Shown here piece after piece: positions 1 to 13,569 of a stretch of DNA of 64,000 nucleotides. Numbering within the stretch: the first letter of the stretch is position 1; each line of letters starts with the position of its first letter. The notes beneath the pieces are model-generated. The model was not told the origin of the DNA. It saw only the letters and a list, made by a program, of their open reading frames with translations, and did not search any database. This DNA comes from Neurospora intermedia (Eukaryota; Ascomycota; Sordariomycetes; Sordariales; Sordariaceae): positions 4,923,001 through 4,987,000 of the forward strand of contig BTPP01000001.1 of assembly GCA_037102815.1 (NCBI GenBank). The letters run 5' to 3'. Position numbers and translations under genes: made by a program.

Positions 1-3000
1 TTATCCCCCTCACTTTCGTCTTCGTTATCCTTATAATTATTAGTTAATATATCCTTAATATTCTCTACCCTTAGTCTTTTAAATATTAAAAATTTCTTTA
101 ACTACTAGATACTTTAAATATAAATTAGCAAATTGCAAAGGGCGAACGGGTCTCTTAGGTACTCCTATATAATATTATTATTTTTTATAAATTTAAGTTC
201 CCGAAGATCTCCTTTCACTTCGATCCTTTAATACTATATCGTTTTACGTTTTACTTCGTACTATAGATTTACTTTTTGCTCTTAATTTATAAGAATTACT
301 AATAATTTAGTTTATAGTATCCTTAGGTAATCGCAAGCTATTCTTATTTATTAATAAATTATAGTTTCTTCTAATTATTTAAAATCTAATAGCTACGTCT
401 AAAGTCTCTAATAGTTAGACTACTCCTAAATATATAATTTAATATAAGGAACTATTATTCTATTAGGGTACTAATTTACTTTCTTCGTATTTAAAAAGAA
501 AATCCTAGCTACTTCTAATATTTAGAAGCTATATAACTATATAGTTACTTACTAAAGAAATTCACAGCCGGTAAAATATATTTTAACTTTAATTCATTTT
601 CCTCTATTAATAAAGTATCTATAATTCGCTAGTACGAATATATTGTAAACTCTTATTACCTTCCGTATCTTAAATTTATATTTTATTATATAAAAATAAT
701 ATTAGAAGTATTTTAATTAGTTAAAGATAATTAAAGAGAAATGCTTATTTTTATAAATCGGAATATACTACTACTTTATTAATAATAAAAAGGCTTCTTC
801 TACTCGTTTAGTACTTATTAAATACGGATTCTTTAATTTATCTTTAATTATAGTTTAAATAGAGGAGGGGACGTAAATTAAATCTCTATATACTTTGAAC
901 AGTTAGGTTAGGCTTATATTTATAATTACTCTATCTATCCAACCCTTAATATAAATAGTATACTATAAGTTTATTATTCCTATCGCGCACTTATACTAAA
1001 TTATCCGGTTTAATTAGATTATTACTAGCCAATCCTTCGGGGGAAGGAGATCTACTCTAAGTAGTATATTATATAAATTAATATTTAGAGTATTGAATAT
1101 TAATTCGAATAGTATTATCTAATCCTTATCTATTAAACTATCGTTTAAATATTTAGGTAGCCTCTAATTAAATTTTAAATTAAAGTTCCTCAACGCTTCT
1201 CCCCGAGGGGGGTAGACCTCTTTAAACCTTAAAACAATATTTTACTAATTAATTGCCTCTTTTATCTATTAAATTTTATAGTCTTTAATAATTTCTCCTT
1301 ATTCTTCTTCTAATATTATTACTATAGAGTAGGACGATTTAGAACTAATAGAAGGCGAGGTAGGGTAGGATAAAACGATTAACAGTAAAGTAAGGATTTA
1401 AACTAGCGACGTAGGTTTTTTATTATTACTTTCTCCTCCTAGAGTAAATTCTTATTTATTTATAATAGGGCTCTCGATAAAATCGGCCTTACGGGTACCT
1501 TTAGTAGGAATTTAGGCTAGTAAAGGTATTAATTCCTTTAACGTATAAGGAAGAAGATTTATTACAGTTAGAAATTCCCTATTTAATAGTAAATTATTAA
1601 TTAAAATTTATAATATTAAAAATTTATCGTCGACCTTCTTACTTAGTAAAATCTCTTCCCTAGTAGGTACATTCAATATAAATTTATTAGCCTTCTCTTT
1701 TCTCTTCTTAATAGGGGTCGGATTTACTAAAAACGTTTAAGAAGTATTAATTAGGTACGCAGCAATTAGGAGTATATTTTTTAGCACTTCTTTATTATTA
1801 TTTAATAATTCTTAATTAGGAGGGATCGTTTTATTTTCTCCTTTACCGGCCTTATCGGGAGTCTAGTTTATTAAAAGTATATTCTCTTTCTTCGGGGTCT
1901 TTAGTAGATTTCCTTTAAATAGTAATACGTTTTTTAATAACTTCTTATTTTTCTTTAGAGTTTTCTTACTCCCTTTAAAACCCTCAAAACTTTTTTTATT
2001 TCCATCGTCCTCGGTAGTAACCCAAATTATAGGGATCCGGCGAAATTCAACCTTTACACTTTCATCTTTACCCTTCTAAAACCTTATTACTTCTCTAAAC
2101 GTATTTAAACTATTAGAAATTGTAATAAATTTAATAATAATATTCGCCTTCAATTATTTCTTCTTTTTTAATTTAAAAAAAATAAACGATTATTAGATAG
2201 TAATCCGCTCCTTATTACTACTCTTAAAGGTCCTAGTAAATAATTTTATTAAATATTTTTTAAGGCAATCTATTTTTACTCTCTATATAATTACGCTTTT
2301 ATCGACTAAAATTATTATAATCTCTTTCTTTTTAAATTTTTTAAAGGGTTTTTCGAAGGAGAGTACCTATAGGGCAATCTCCAGCCTACCTAGTATTATT
2401 AAAAATTCGAAATACTCTTCGAAATTAAAAGGGTTAAAGGGCATTAATTAGGAATAAAAAAGGAAATAATCTATTTATCGCATTATTTATCCTTAGAGGT
2501 AAGAGGCTTTTTCTTTACTAATTTATCTTTAAGAATAATAAAGGGTTAGAATTTTCTAAACGCGTCTTACTTAATTAGTATTATAATAGTAATTTAATAT
2601 AATTTTATAACCTTCTTTAATCTTTTAAATACTACTTTAATACTAATTTATTAGAAGGGTACATTACAATCCGTTTATTTACTTCTCGCCCCTACTTAAA
2701 ACCTTCTTACTATTATTACTTAAGCAATATATACTTCGTCGTTTGTATTTTACTTCCCGTTAGTAAGTATACTTCCTTCTTCCCTTTATAGTAAATCCGT
2801 TCCTCTTTTTCCTTACTCCTACACTAGCGTTTTTTTATCCTTAAATATTAATTTTTAGCTTTACTACCTTTATTATATTAAACCTATATATTTCTCTTAA
2901 TAATTCTATTTAGGAATCTATATAGTAGTTTAACCTTCCTCCCGAACATCGAAGTACAAATTTTTAACCAACTACTAATATCCTATTATTAATTATTATT

Positions 3001-3640
3001 ATTAAGAGGGATTATAATATAATCCCTAATAAAGGGCTAATCCCATCTTACCTACTAATAATAAAAAACAATCTTCGCTATATTAATAAGCGCTCTAACA
3101 ATAAATAGTAATTATTCTCTAAAGTGTACGTTTATTTATCTTTTGGGCCTATTACTCCAAATTCTCTCTAAGGTACAACTTTAAATAAATCTAACAAGGT
3201 TTTTACTAATTTAATTCGGGTTTATACTATTTCTAAACCTATTTTTATTAAGAAGTTATATATAGAATAAATTCTACCTTAGTCCTTTACCGGCCTTACT
3301 AAATTCCTTAACGTTTTTTATCCTACCGATTAATACTATATAGTTCTAACGGTTTATTTTATAACCCGAAACTTCAATAATTAACCTCCTTAATACCTAT
3401 TCATCGAAAAAAAGGGGGCTTAGCCTTGGGGGTACTATAGTACCTATTTATATATTAAGAAAGAGAGAATCTTAGGCCTTTTTATTTAAACATTTAATAT
3501 TTTATATAAATCCCTTCCCTATTTCGCCTTTTTACTCTTCTTTACTAACCTTTTTCTTTAGGAATCGTTTCCCTTATTCTTATTATTTAACTAAAGCCTA
3601 AAAGACTTTTACTTCTATCTTTTTTATAAGAAATTAATAG
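1..3640. repeat. Degraded repeat, family not recognised
   Basis: AT-rich RIP-mutated sequence in which I could not recognise any protein family in any frame. Base composition and dinucleotide use match the neighbouring fossil elements, so it is probably another repeat copy or the flank of one. It runs off the left edge of the window. Confidence 0.5.
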
Positions 3641-3689
3641 GAGACGATTAACGTCTAATCGCCTTTTATTAAATGCATTTCTATATTTA

Positions 3690-4780
3690 ATAACGTTAAA
3701 GGAAGAATTTATAGTAATTATACTTAGAATATTAAGCGAGCCAACGAATATACTTATTTAGCTATTAATTTTAAAGGTTTTTAAATTATTACCGAATATA
3801 AACCTTCTGCTTTTTATAAGGATTTTACTAAGCGTATAAGTAAGAATAGAAGTATAGGCGGGGACTTTTTAATAATTAGTAGAATTATTTAGAGTGTTTA
3901 GATTCGCGCCAATAAGCAAATTACCCCTAATAAAAAGTTTTAGGAAGAGTACGCGGAATTTAAATATTTTCAACTCTAAATTAAAAATTAGAGTAATACT
4001 ATTAGAAGGAGCTATTTAGCTTAATAATATTCTCTCGATAATAGTAACGATTTTTAGGAGAGGGTTAAGAATCCGGCGGTCGATTCTAATTCTTCGGAGG
4101 TTAATAAAGCTTCTAATAATAAGGATCTATCTAACAACAATATAAAAATCGATAGTAAAGATAAAGGCGTAAATTCGTATAATATTGAAGAACTTAAAGC
4201 TAAGGATTAGGTAGTTCTTCTTTTAGTAGTCCCTAAGACCCTTAAAGTAAATTATTATAACGAATAATTAGATAAGAAGGCTAATAACGAAATAGAAATT
4301 AATATTCCCATTAAAGGTAGTAGTATAGGTCCTAAAATTCCTCTTCCTAAAATTCTAAAGTACCTTCCTCCTATTAATCCTTCGGCTACGGATTTTTCTA
4401 TTTATATAGATAAAGAGGCTCCTTTTCCTATAGTTACTACTATTAAAGTTTATAGATAGGTTGGTAACGAGAAGGGTAGTGCGGATCCGAAGTTTATTAG
4501 CGCTAATAGTATATTAAAGACCCTATTTCGTTATAAAGATCCTATACTTAATATTTATAGCTCTAAAGGAAAGGGGGATCCTATAGTAATTTCTTTATTT
4601 GAGGAAAGTAGTAACAATTTTAGCAATTTCCCTAATATTTCGGAACTTTTTAATATTGAGGGAAATATCAATACTACTCCTACTATTATTAATAATCCTA
4701 TAAGCTTAGGAGGGGATCCAATGGAGTTGGATAGTTAGGCTACTTTTAGAAATCTTTCTATTAATTAATTAAATTTTTAT
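3690..4780 (+). pseudogene. Fossil coding-like block, unknown repeat protein
   Basis: On the plus strand one frame keeps a protein-like composition (hydrophilic, rich in Ser, Asn, Lys and Pro) over most of about 1 kb, although RIP has broken it many times. It looks like the remnant of an open reading frame of a repeated element, for example the hydrophilic part of a gag-like or ORF1-like protein. No diagnostic domain is visible, so no family is assigned. It lies upstream of the Gypsy fossil and reads toward it. Confidence 0.35.
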
Positions 4781-5299
4781 AGGATAGGGAAGAGAGATTC
4801 TTTAAAGGGTAAAAAAGGAAAAGGAATAAGGGGGCGGATATCTTACTATTCTATATTAAACTTCTTCCTTTATTCCCTAATATATTTATAGTATTTAGTC
4901 TTCCCTTCGAAAGTAGTAAGAGTCCAATTTACTACTTTTACTACAAAAAAAAAATAAGAACTATATAGAATAGCAATTAAATACAATAATAGTATATTTC
5001 TCAAATTACTAATCCTTTAATTATATAATATAAATCCGCTATACTTATTTCTCTAATACTACCGTATAGTATTATTATGTTAGGGCCGGTTCAATCTAAT
5101 TTCCTTTATATTATAAAATTAGTAGGGACTTCCCTTTAAAAGAAAATAGAAAAATAAAAATATTAAAGTATTTTGAACGTAGAAATACAATTATAAATAT
5201 ATAAAGTATAGACTTAGAAAGAAAAATAAACGTTAAAGGAAATATTGTAAGGAAAAAGGTCGAGAAAAGAAGTAGTATTATTACTTCAACTTCGTCGTT

Positions 5300-8200
5300 G
5301 TACGTTAGTTATTAAATATTAGGTATAAATTTACCTATCCCTAGGGTATACAAGTAGGGTATTAAATTAATCCTTAGGATTTATCTACATTCCTAGGGGT
5401 TTCCCCTTGGGGATTATAATTTTAATCCTTATCCAAATTAGATCTTTCTATATCCTATCCTTAAAAGTATTTTACTTCGTCTTCTTTTTTTCTATAACCA
5501 TACCTTCTCTAAATTTACGTTATAGTATTCGTTCTAGAATTTCCTCTACGAATAATCCGTTATTAGCCGGTTTAAAGTCTCCTTAACCTCCTCTATCTTC
5601 AAGTAAAGTCTATTCCCTACTAAATATTATATTCGGATTCTTAGTATCTAATATTATTCTATCCCTAACTACAAATTTCTTAATCTTCCTAGTATTTACA
5701 AATTTACTAAACTATATCCTATCTAAAGTATTAATATAATATACACTTCCCAAACTAAAAATTTAATATATTCTATAGGGGCCTTACTATTAGTACGAAA
5801 ACTTCCTTATAGAATTTATATCGATCCTTCTAATATTATTATACTTTAAAACTAAATTACCAATCTTAATTTAAGCGTTTTTAAATTATATTTTCTATTA
5901 ATCTTATTTATTATAGTAATTAGCTACTACTTCCCTTATTGTAGCGATTTTTTCTACGGCCTATATAAATTTATATTTAAAGTCCTTATATATTTTAGCA
6001 ACCGTATTAATTAACTCTTCCCTAATTATTACTCTATTATTATTCTTCTAATTAGTAATTCGCTAGGAGGGTAAGTTAAACTCAATCGGTAATACTAGGT
6101 TATAGCCGTATACCAATTAGAAGGGAGTATACCTATAGCTTTCTCTAATTATAGTCCGGTCTATAAAAAGAATATAAAGCAAATGCTTCTTCTAATTAGT
6201 ACTACTTCTACTAATTATCTTTATAAATAAAGAAGCAATTATAATATAGCCTTATTCGTTTATACTATTAGTTCGTAAATTATAGGGCGCAATAAATTCT
6301 TTAGGGATCCCTAGTTAGAATAAGTATTTAATAATAGCCTTCTAGAATTCTACGCTACTATTAATTAAAATTATTAAAGGGTATCCCTACTTTAAGAATA
6401 AGAATTTAAGGAAGTCCTTTATTTTATTTAACAAAATTATAGGGAATAGGGTAATTTCTATATAATTTATTAAATCGTCCCTAACTTCTAATAGAAGGAT
6501 CCTTTTATTATTTACACTTAGAAGGTATTAAATATTTAACGTCTATTTTCTAAAAGGGTAAAAGTTCGGGTAAATCTATTAATAACTATCTTCGAACTAT
6601 TTAAAATTAAATATTTAATAGTTAGGGTATAAATAGATTAGTTCTTCTATTTAAATATATATTCCTTTCTAATAGTAGTACTTTATAATATATCGGTACA
6701 TCCTTTTTCGGCCTTTATATCCTACTTCATTATAGTAATAGAATATAATCTACTAGCACTCCTTTAAATTATTAATTAATCGTTTCAGGCTTTAGGTCGA
6801 ATTTATAGGGCATAGCTAAAGGATCCTATTATATACTATAAATTTAATAGTATTAGTTTTAAATTAGCGTTTTATAATAGTTCCTTTTAATTTTAGGGGT
6901 ATTTTGTAGGTTAATAGGTATTTAACGATCTCCTCCGACTTTTTAGACTACTCTCCTTAGAGAATTGGCTAAGGGTTACCTACGTACGTAACAAAGACGG
7001 AATAAATTTATACGTCTATAAAGTCGTTAATATTTTCCTTATATACCTATTTATAAAGGTTAGAAGGCTTAGGGGGTTTATAAAATAAACTATTAACTAT
7101 TATATTTTTACTCCTTAGAATATACTTAATATTAAAGTTAAAGATTTTTATTTAGGTAATTTATCGTATTAGTAGTATACTAAGTATATTATTCGTAGCC
7201 CTATTTCATTAGTAAATTAGAATTATAACGTCGGTTTTAATTATAAAGTAAGTGCCGAATAAATATTTTTTTAAATATTTTAGGGTATAGAAGAAGCTTC
7301 GAAATTCCCTTTTTATAGTATTATACTTCTTTTTAGTACCGGACTAAATCTTACTTTCGAACCGGTATAGATATCGCTTTCTATCCGGGCCGATCTACTC
7401 TAGAATTGTACCCTAACCTTCTAATAATATATTAACTATAAGGAAAATTGTCTTATAACGGTTATTATTATATATTAAGGTAGCGAAGATTGGCGTTATA
7501 ATAATTATATATTATAAGTATTCTATTATAAATTGTTCGTTCTTTATTTATTAGAACTTAATATCTTTCTTAATTAGGTTATAGAGGGGGATTATAATAA
7601 TATTAAACCCTCTAATCTAAATTCTATAGTACTTTACAATATTTAGGAAGGTACGGATTTATTCTAATTCCTTTCCTTTTTTATTAGTTTAGTATTCGTA
7701 GTAAATTTATTTATTAATTTTTACAACCTTATCTATAGCTAGTACCCTTCTATTTAATATATATAAGTACCCTACTAGTACCGTTTCCTTTTAGTACTAT
7801 TAGGATTTTACGGCCACGATTGTCCCTCCTGCTAGTTTTACGTTAATAAGTATTTTATTAATATTTATAAAATATTCCAATACATACTTCCTAATTCCTT
7901 TTATACCGATCTATTCCTTTCTATAATTACTTCGAAGCTCCTTAATATAAATATTATTAAAGTAAGGTTAATAAACGTTAGGAATTAAATTATATAGTAT
8001 TCTTATTATTACTTTTATAAATTAGGCGATAAAGTTCGTACCTCTTTATAGTAGAATAGTTATTCGAAAGTAACCGATAGGGGTCGAAAAGGTAGTAAAG
8101 TTTCGGCTTACTTCGTTAAGGGGGATTTAATCGTACCCTAAGAAAAGGTTTAATAAAGATATTATTTTATAATTTTTAAATATTTTATTAAACTCTTTAC

Positions 8201-11200
8201 AATTTAGGGGTAGGTTAATATTGCGGAGGGTTACTCTATTAATTTACTAGGTATTATTAATAAAACGTAGGCTACCGTCCTTCTTTATAATTAGAAATTA
8301 ATTATTCTTATATATTATATAATTTTCTTCTAAAATACTCTTCTTAATTCGGTCCTTTAATAAGTCGTATACTTTATTGTAGAGGGCTTTCGGGATTGGG
8401 ATAGCTTTTATCTACTATATAGAATAAAGAATAGTACGGATTTCCTATAGTAGAATAATATTAGGATCCAGTTTTCTATACTTAGTAAAATCCTAAGTTA
8501 GAGTTTACTCCCTATTAAAGAGGATATAAGTAAATAATTCAATTTCTCTTTCATTTAGGGTATCCTAGACTATTTTTAGTAGGGCTTAGAATCGCTCTTC
8601 CATTAAGTATAATCTTCGGGTTAATTCTATAAATTTTAATACTATATAGTAGTCCTATTCTAAGCCGTAATTTTTAAGCGTAGAGGCGATCCGATCCCTT
8701 ACTATTACTAATTTCTTTTCTTTCCAGTTGGGGTCTCCTCTAGGCTTTAACCTATTTAATACAATATTATTAATTGGGTTTGTTTTTTGTGCTACTCGTT
8801 TATATATTGTATTAGTTTATATAATTATATATTTTAATCTTCCTTTAACGCCTTCTATTTCCTTCTAAACCTTCTTATATTTACCTAGCGCGGGTAGATA
8901 CCCTACTAGTGGGAGATTTTGCTTGGTGGTCCTTATTAGCTTTAAAACGAGTTTTTTCTAATAATAACGAACCTACCGAAAGATATTTGGACCTTGTAGG
9001 CCGACTAGGAAAGTCTATTCCTTCTCTAGGAAAATTACTAAATTTTTTACTATTTTATTACTAAGGGGGGTAATTCGTTCATTATTTTCCTCTAGAATAT
9101 TTTCTAACGGCTATCCTTTACCTACTAATAAGGTAATTTCCTCTATATAGCTTTCGCTAGGCCTACTTCCTTACCCTTTAGTATACGAAACTACTATAAT
9201 AATAAGGGAGTTAAACTTTCTACCTATTGCTTTACTTTCCCCTAAGAATTTCTAAGTTAGTAATTAAAATAGTACGGATTACTACCCCATTAAACATTAT
9301 AACCGTATAGTTCCTTCCGCTTTCTTTATACTTTATATAGATTTTAGTATCCTAAAAGAACAGTAACCTTAAAATAATATTATAGTTTAGTAGGGCCTAC
9401 TCTATAATAAAAAAATAGACTTCCCGTCCCTTATCGAATAATTAAATTTTTTTATAGGTTTTATTAAGAAATCCCTTTCTTCCTCTATTACTATTAATAT
9501 TAGAAATTTCTATAATAATACTTTAGAATTTTAGCGAATCTATTAGTACTTTATAAATAGTATTATACTTAGTACCTATATTTAGTAGGGCAGCGACCTT
9601 CTTTCCTCCTTAAAATTTAATTAATATATAAAGTATAAGTAAAAGGGCGAAACGTATAATATTACCCTCCGTAAAGGGGGATTTATTAATAAATTTTATT
9701 TAGTTTATAGCGAGAGTTAGAGTATCCTGAGGAGAGATAATATATACTAGTATAAATTTACTTTTCCTCTAATTTCCAATATTTCGTTAGTTAAATAGAG
9801 AGAAAATATTATCTTCTAAAGAAGGTCGGATAAATATAGGGCTATCGTTCCTTAAAACGATTTTAATTAAATTTATTAATATATTTGTCCTAGGCTCCTA
9901 TTTATCTATAAATATATTATAGATTTACGTTTTATTAGGCCCAATAGGAATAAACTTATTAGTTTCCGAATTATTATTAAGGGTTATATTACTATAGTAT
10001 TTAAATTACGCGGTAGGGATCCTATCTTTACTATAAGGAACCCCGGAGAGTTATTCAATTTAATTATAAATAGCTAGGGTATTAATAGGGTTATTTCGAA
10101 TAATATTTTTAATAGTAATAGTAACTTTAGTATTTATAAACTTAGCGGCTATAGGGTATATTTCCTTTATGTCTAAAATATTATTTCGAATTTAAATATT
10201 TTTTATATATACTTAATCTAGTCCTTCCTCCTTTTGTACGAATAAAACCTTCTTAAGTTATAGTTCTAGAGCTTTATTAGTAAGGGTAAACAAATATATT
10301 CGAACTTCATTATTTAAAGTAGTCCTAAGCTATTTGGAAATTAATTTAAGTATTTCCGTAGTAAATAGACGAGGAATTAGAGCGAAAGGAGGGGTAATTA
10401 TAGAACTTAGTATTATATTATTAGTTTTAAACTTCTTTAGTTCGCCGGCTATTATTATAGTATTTTAGGAAGTAGTATAAATTTCTTTTTAATTTATATT
10501 TATCTCAGAAAGTTCTTCTAATTTAATAGTTTTATTAGGATTACCGACGATCGTATAAGTTTGGGCTATTTATTCCCGGGTAAGAGAGGATATTTTATAT
10601 AGTTCTTTAAATACTTTTATTAAAATATAATTAATAGCGATAGTAGGGGAATTGTTTTTGGCTTGGATCTAATCCTAATATTATTTAGCCTACTTAGGAT
10701 TTTAAAGTAAATTAAAGATTAGAATAAACAGTGCGTTCTACGGGTTATATTATTATTAAACTTCGAATTCCTACTTCTTAAATTTTTAATAATTAGGGTA
10801 GTTAACAGCTAAAGCTATAAAAGAGCAGATCGTATCCCTTAATTAGCCTAAGGTAAATATTCGAAAATATATATCCTTAGGGACTTTATTATTATAGTTT
10901 ATCCTAGAATTTATAAATACTACAGTATTCGTACCCCTTTCTCGGTTGGTAGGCTTCTAATTAGTAATATTATAATTATAATCAATTTCCTTCTACTTAT
11001 AATCATAAATATAATAACCGAATAGACTATATTAATAGTATTATTATTAATACCTTCCTCTATCGTCTTTCCTTATACTCCGTCCGCTCCTAACTCTTTT
11101 ATATAAAATATTAATTTAAATAATATTAGTTTAAGGATTTATAAATTAAGTAGGTTAGCGAGGGGTAGGCTACTAAGGAAGGGGGGTTTACTATTAGATT

Positions 11201-13320
11201 TAGAGAATAAAGGTAGTACTTCGGGTAATTATTAATTATTTTATACAATTAATTAAATTATTTATAATCTTTTTATTAAGAATTAAAGTAGCTTTAGTAG
11301 GGATTTGTATTTTCGTAGTAGTTTTTTTAATAGGGACTTTAGAGCCGGTATCCTCTTCGGAAGATTTAGAAGAGTTATCTAAATTAATTACACGTTTAAC
11401 CTTATACTTACATTTCTTAATAGATATCTCCTCTTTATTACTATTATTAATATCTAACGAAGTATTAGAATCAATATTATTAAACTATTCTATTACAAAC
11501 TTATTTAAGGATTAAAAGAATTTAATTTACTCTATAGTATAGAGTTCCTCCTTTAATTTTTATAAGAAGGTAATAATTATATATCTTATATCGATATATA
11601 ACTTTTTATAGAAGTTCTTAATAGTATTACGGTTAACGCTATACCAATCCTACGCCTTTTAATAAATAAATAGTACCAAATAAGTAAGAACAGCGTCGAC
11701 AATCTTATTTATTTAATAAAGGACACACTTAATATAGAACTTCTTTAGGGTAATAAATATACTATCTATTTATTCGGGATCCTTTACTCTATAAATAGCT
11801 TTGAATCTTTTAATAAACTTTTCCTAGGTAGCAGTATTTTTAGCTTTAAAATTACGAAGGAGACCTTTATTAACGTCCTTAAACTCCTTCTTATACTATT
11901 AAAGCTAGGTACTAATTTTAAGTTCGTTATTTCTAAATTTATAAATGCCGATTTCTTCTTTAAATAATTTAATATATTTAGAAATTCTTTTTCCATCGAA
12001 CTTTTTCTTTAAGAGAATTTTTCAAATAGAAGTAATATTATTCATAAGAAGGGTAGTAATAATATTAAAGGATACTTTACCCAAGCGAATAGGAATATTA
12101 ATTAAAGGGGTCTTATTAGTAGGAGTATTACTAGCGTCCGATATAGTAGGTAGTTAGGATTTATAGGGATTTTAGTAATAATTCTATAATTTATAGTATT
12201 AATATTAAATAGTAATACTCTTTTCTTCCTTTCTTAGTAAGGAATTAATTTAATATTCCTTTTCAATTCTTTCTTCTCTATATAAGTACTTTAGTAACTA
12301 TAATAACTAATCTTTAGGGTCTTATATAGGTATTAGGTTCTAGGGGTTTAGCAAGCGGTATAATTAATAAATTAAAATTATTAATACTATTTCTTTACTT
12401 ACCTTACTAACTTTATAAAACGTTATTTGTATTATTCTAAAAATATTAAGTAGGGAGCAGAATAATATAACTATTAGTCCTATAGTAATTTCGGCCGCTC
12501 GAAGTACTAATTCTATATATAGTATATAAGTATTCGAATACCGAATATTATTTAGTAAGGGGTAGATTTATATAGACCCTCTTTTTAATTATTATTTTTT
12601 ATTTAATTTTTCTTTCTAAGTACTATTCGGAGTCTTTCTAATCTAATCTTATTTTCTTTCTTTATTATAATTAGTCCTAAAATTATAAAGTAAGGGGTTT
12701 CTATCCTAATCTTATAAGTATAGTAATTCAAAGTATCTATAATTTACTACTAGTAGATTATAAATTGGTTAATAAAACGGAGATTTAAATATCTTTAGAA
12801 TTAAAGTCTCTATCGAATCGAGTAAAAAGCTTTTCTACCGGAAGAATTAACTAATTCTTTACTATTTAGTTCCTAGCGTTTAAATTAATATTTTAAAATT
12901 CTTAAGGATAACCTCTATATCGTTAAAAATTCCTTTCTAGGAACTTCTTAAATTCGTATTAACTAGTTTAATTAAGAGTTTAAAATTTATTTCATCCTTA
13001 TCACTATTTGAAATAGAGTAAAAACTATACCAATAAAAAAAAGTACCCTACTATACCTAAATATAGCGAGGAATAAATTTAGAATTGAGTATAGCCTTTA
13101 TCCTTAAGAATTAAAATAGAATAATAATACTACAGCTTATTAACTACTACCAAAGACTAACGAGAAGAATAAGATTCTTTTTATTAATCCTAACTAATTA
13201 AATAAATCTAAAGGTTAGTCTTATTACAAATAGATTATTAAACTTACTATTACTAGGATATTCAATAATAACTCTATAGTTTCGGGAGCGGAACTTCTTA
13301 GTTTATTTTCGAGGAAAAAT
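5300..13320 (-). mobile_element. Fossil Ty3/Gypsy LTR retrotransposon (minus strand)
   Basis: Read on the minus strand, the stretch around 8.4-8.1 kb still shows conserved Gypsy reverse-transcriptase blocks: a KKDGSLRF-type motif, followed by a segment of the LNKVTIRDANLPP type, then a GYD..PL.E.SR..TTF block. These match the order of motifs at the start of the RT domain. A gag-like segment is suggested near 11.5-12.2 kb, upstream on the same strand. RNase H and integrase would then lie between about 7.5 and 5.5 kb, where the sequence is too decayed for a firm call. The element is thoroughly broken, with very many RIP changes, so it is old or heavily mutated. The ends are approximate because no LTR pair was identified. 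Confidence 0.6.
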
Positions 13321-13329
13321 ATTATCTAA

Positions 13330-13560
13330 TTAGGAGTGCCTGTCCTTCCACCTACTCTCAGCTCGGGATCTCCTCCTTATATCCCTTTCTCTACTTAGTA
13401 CATTCCTAGGGTCCTAACCGACCAGTGTAGTAGATCTGCTCCTCAATGCATAACAAGCCAAGGCCCTAATACCTCTACTCATTATATAAAGGCAAAAGTT
13501 CAAAGCAAGAAAAGAAAAAACAGAAAAAAAGAACCAACCACCCTACATCAATAAAGTCGA
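13330..13560. other. Normal-composition island between dead elements
   Basis: About 230 bases with ordinary CpA/TpG content and higher GC sit between the Gypsy fossil and the Harbinger fossil. The patch holds a TATATAA motif readable on both strands near 13,481-13,490 and an A-rich tract near 13,515-13,535. The right end, read on the minus strand, starts TGATGTAGGG. It may be unique host DNA that escaped RIP because it was single copy, or a stray LTR-like remnant. No gene is seen. Confidence 0.5.
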
Positions 13561-13569
13561 TTTGTATAT

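Noticed and set aside
11784-12157. Two 70-codon frames on opposite strands in the RIP block
   Set aside because: They overlap each other within the gag-like part of the Gypsy fossil and are chance open stretches, not genes.
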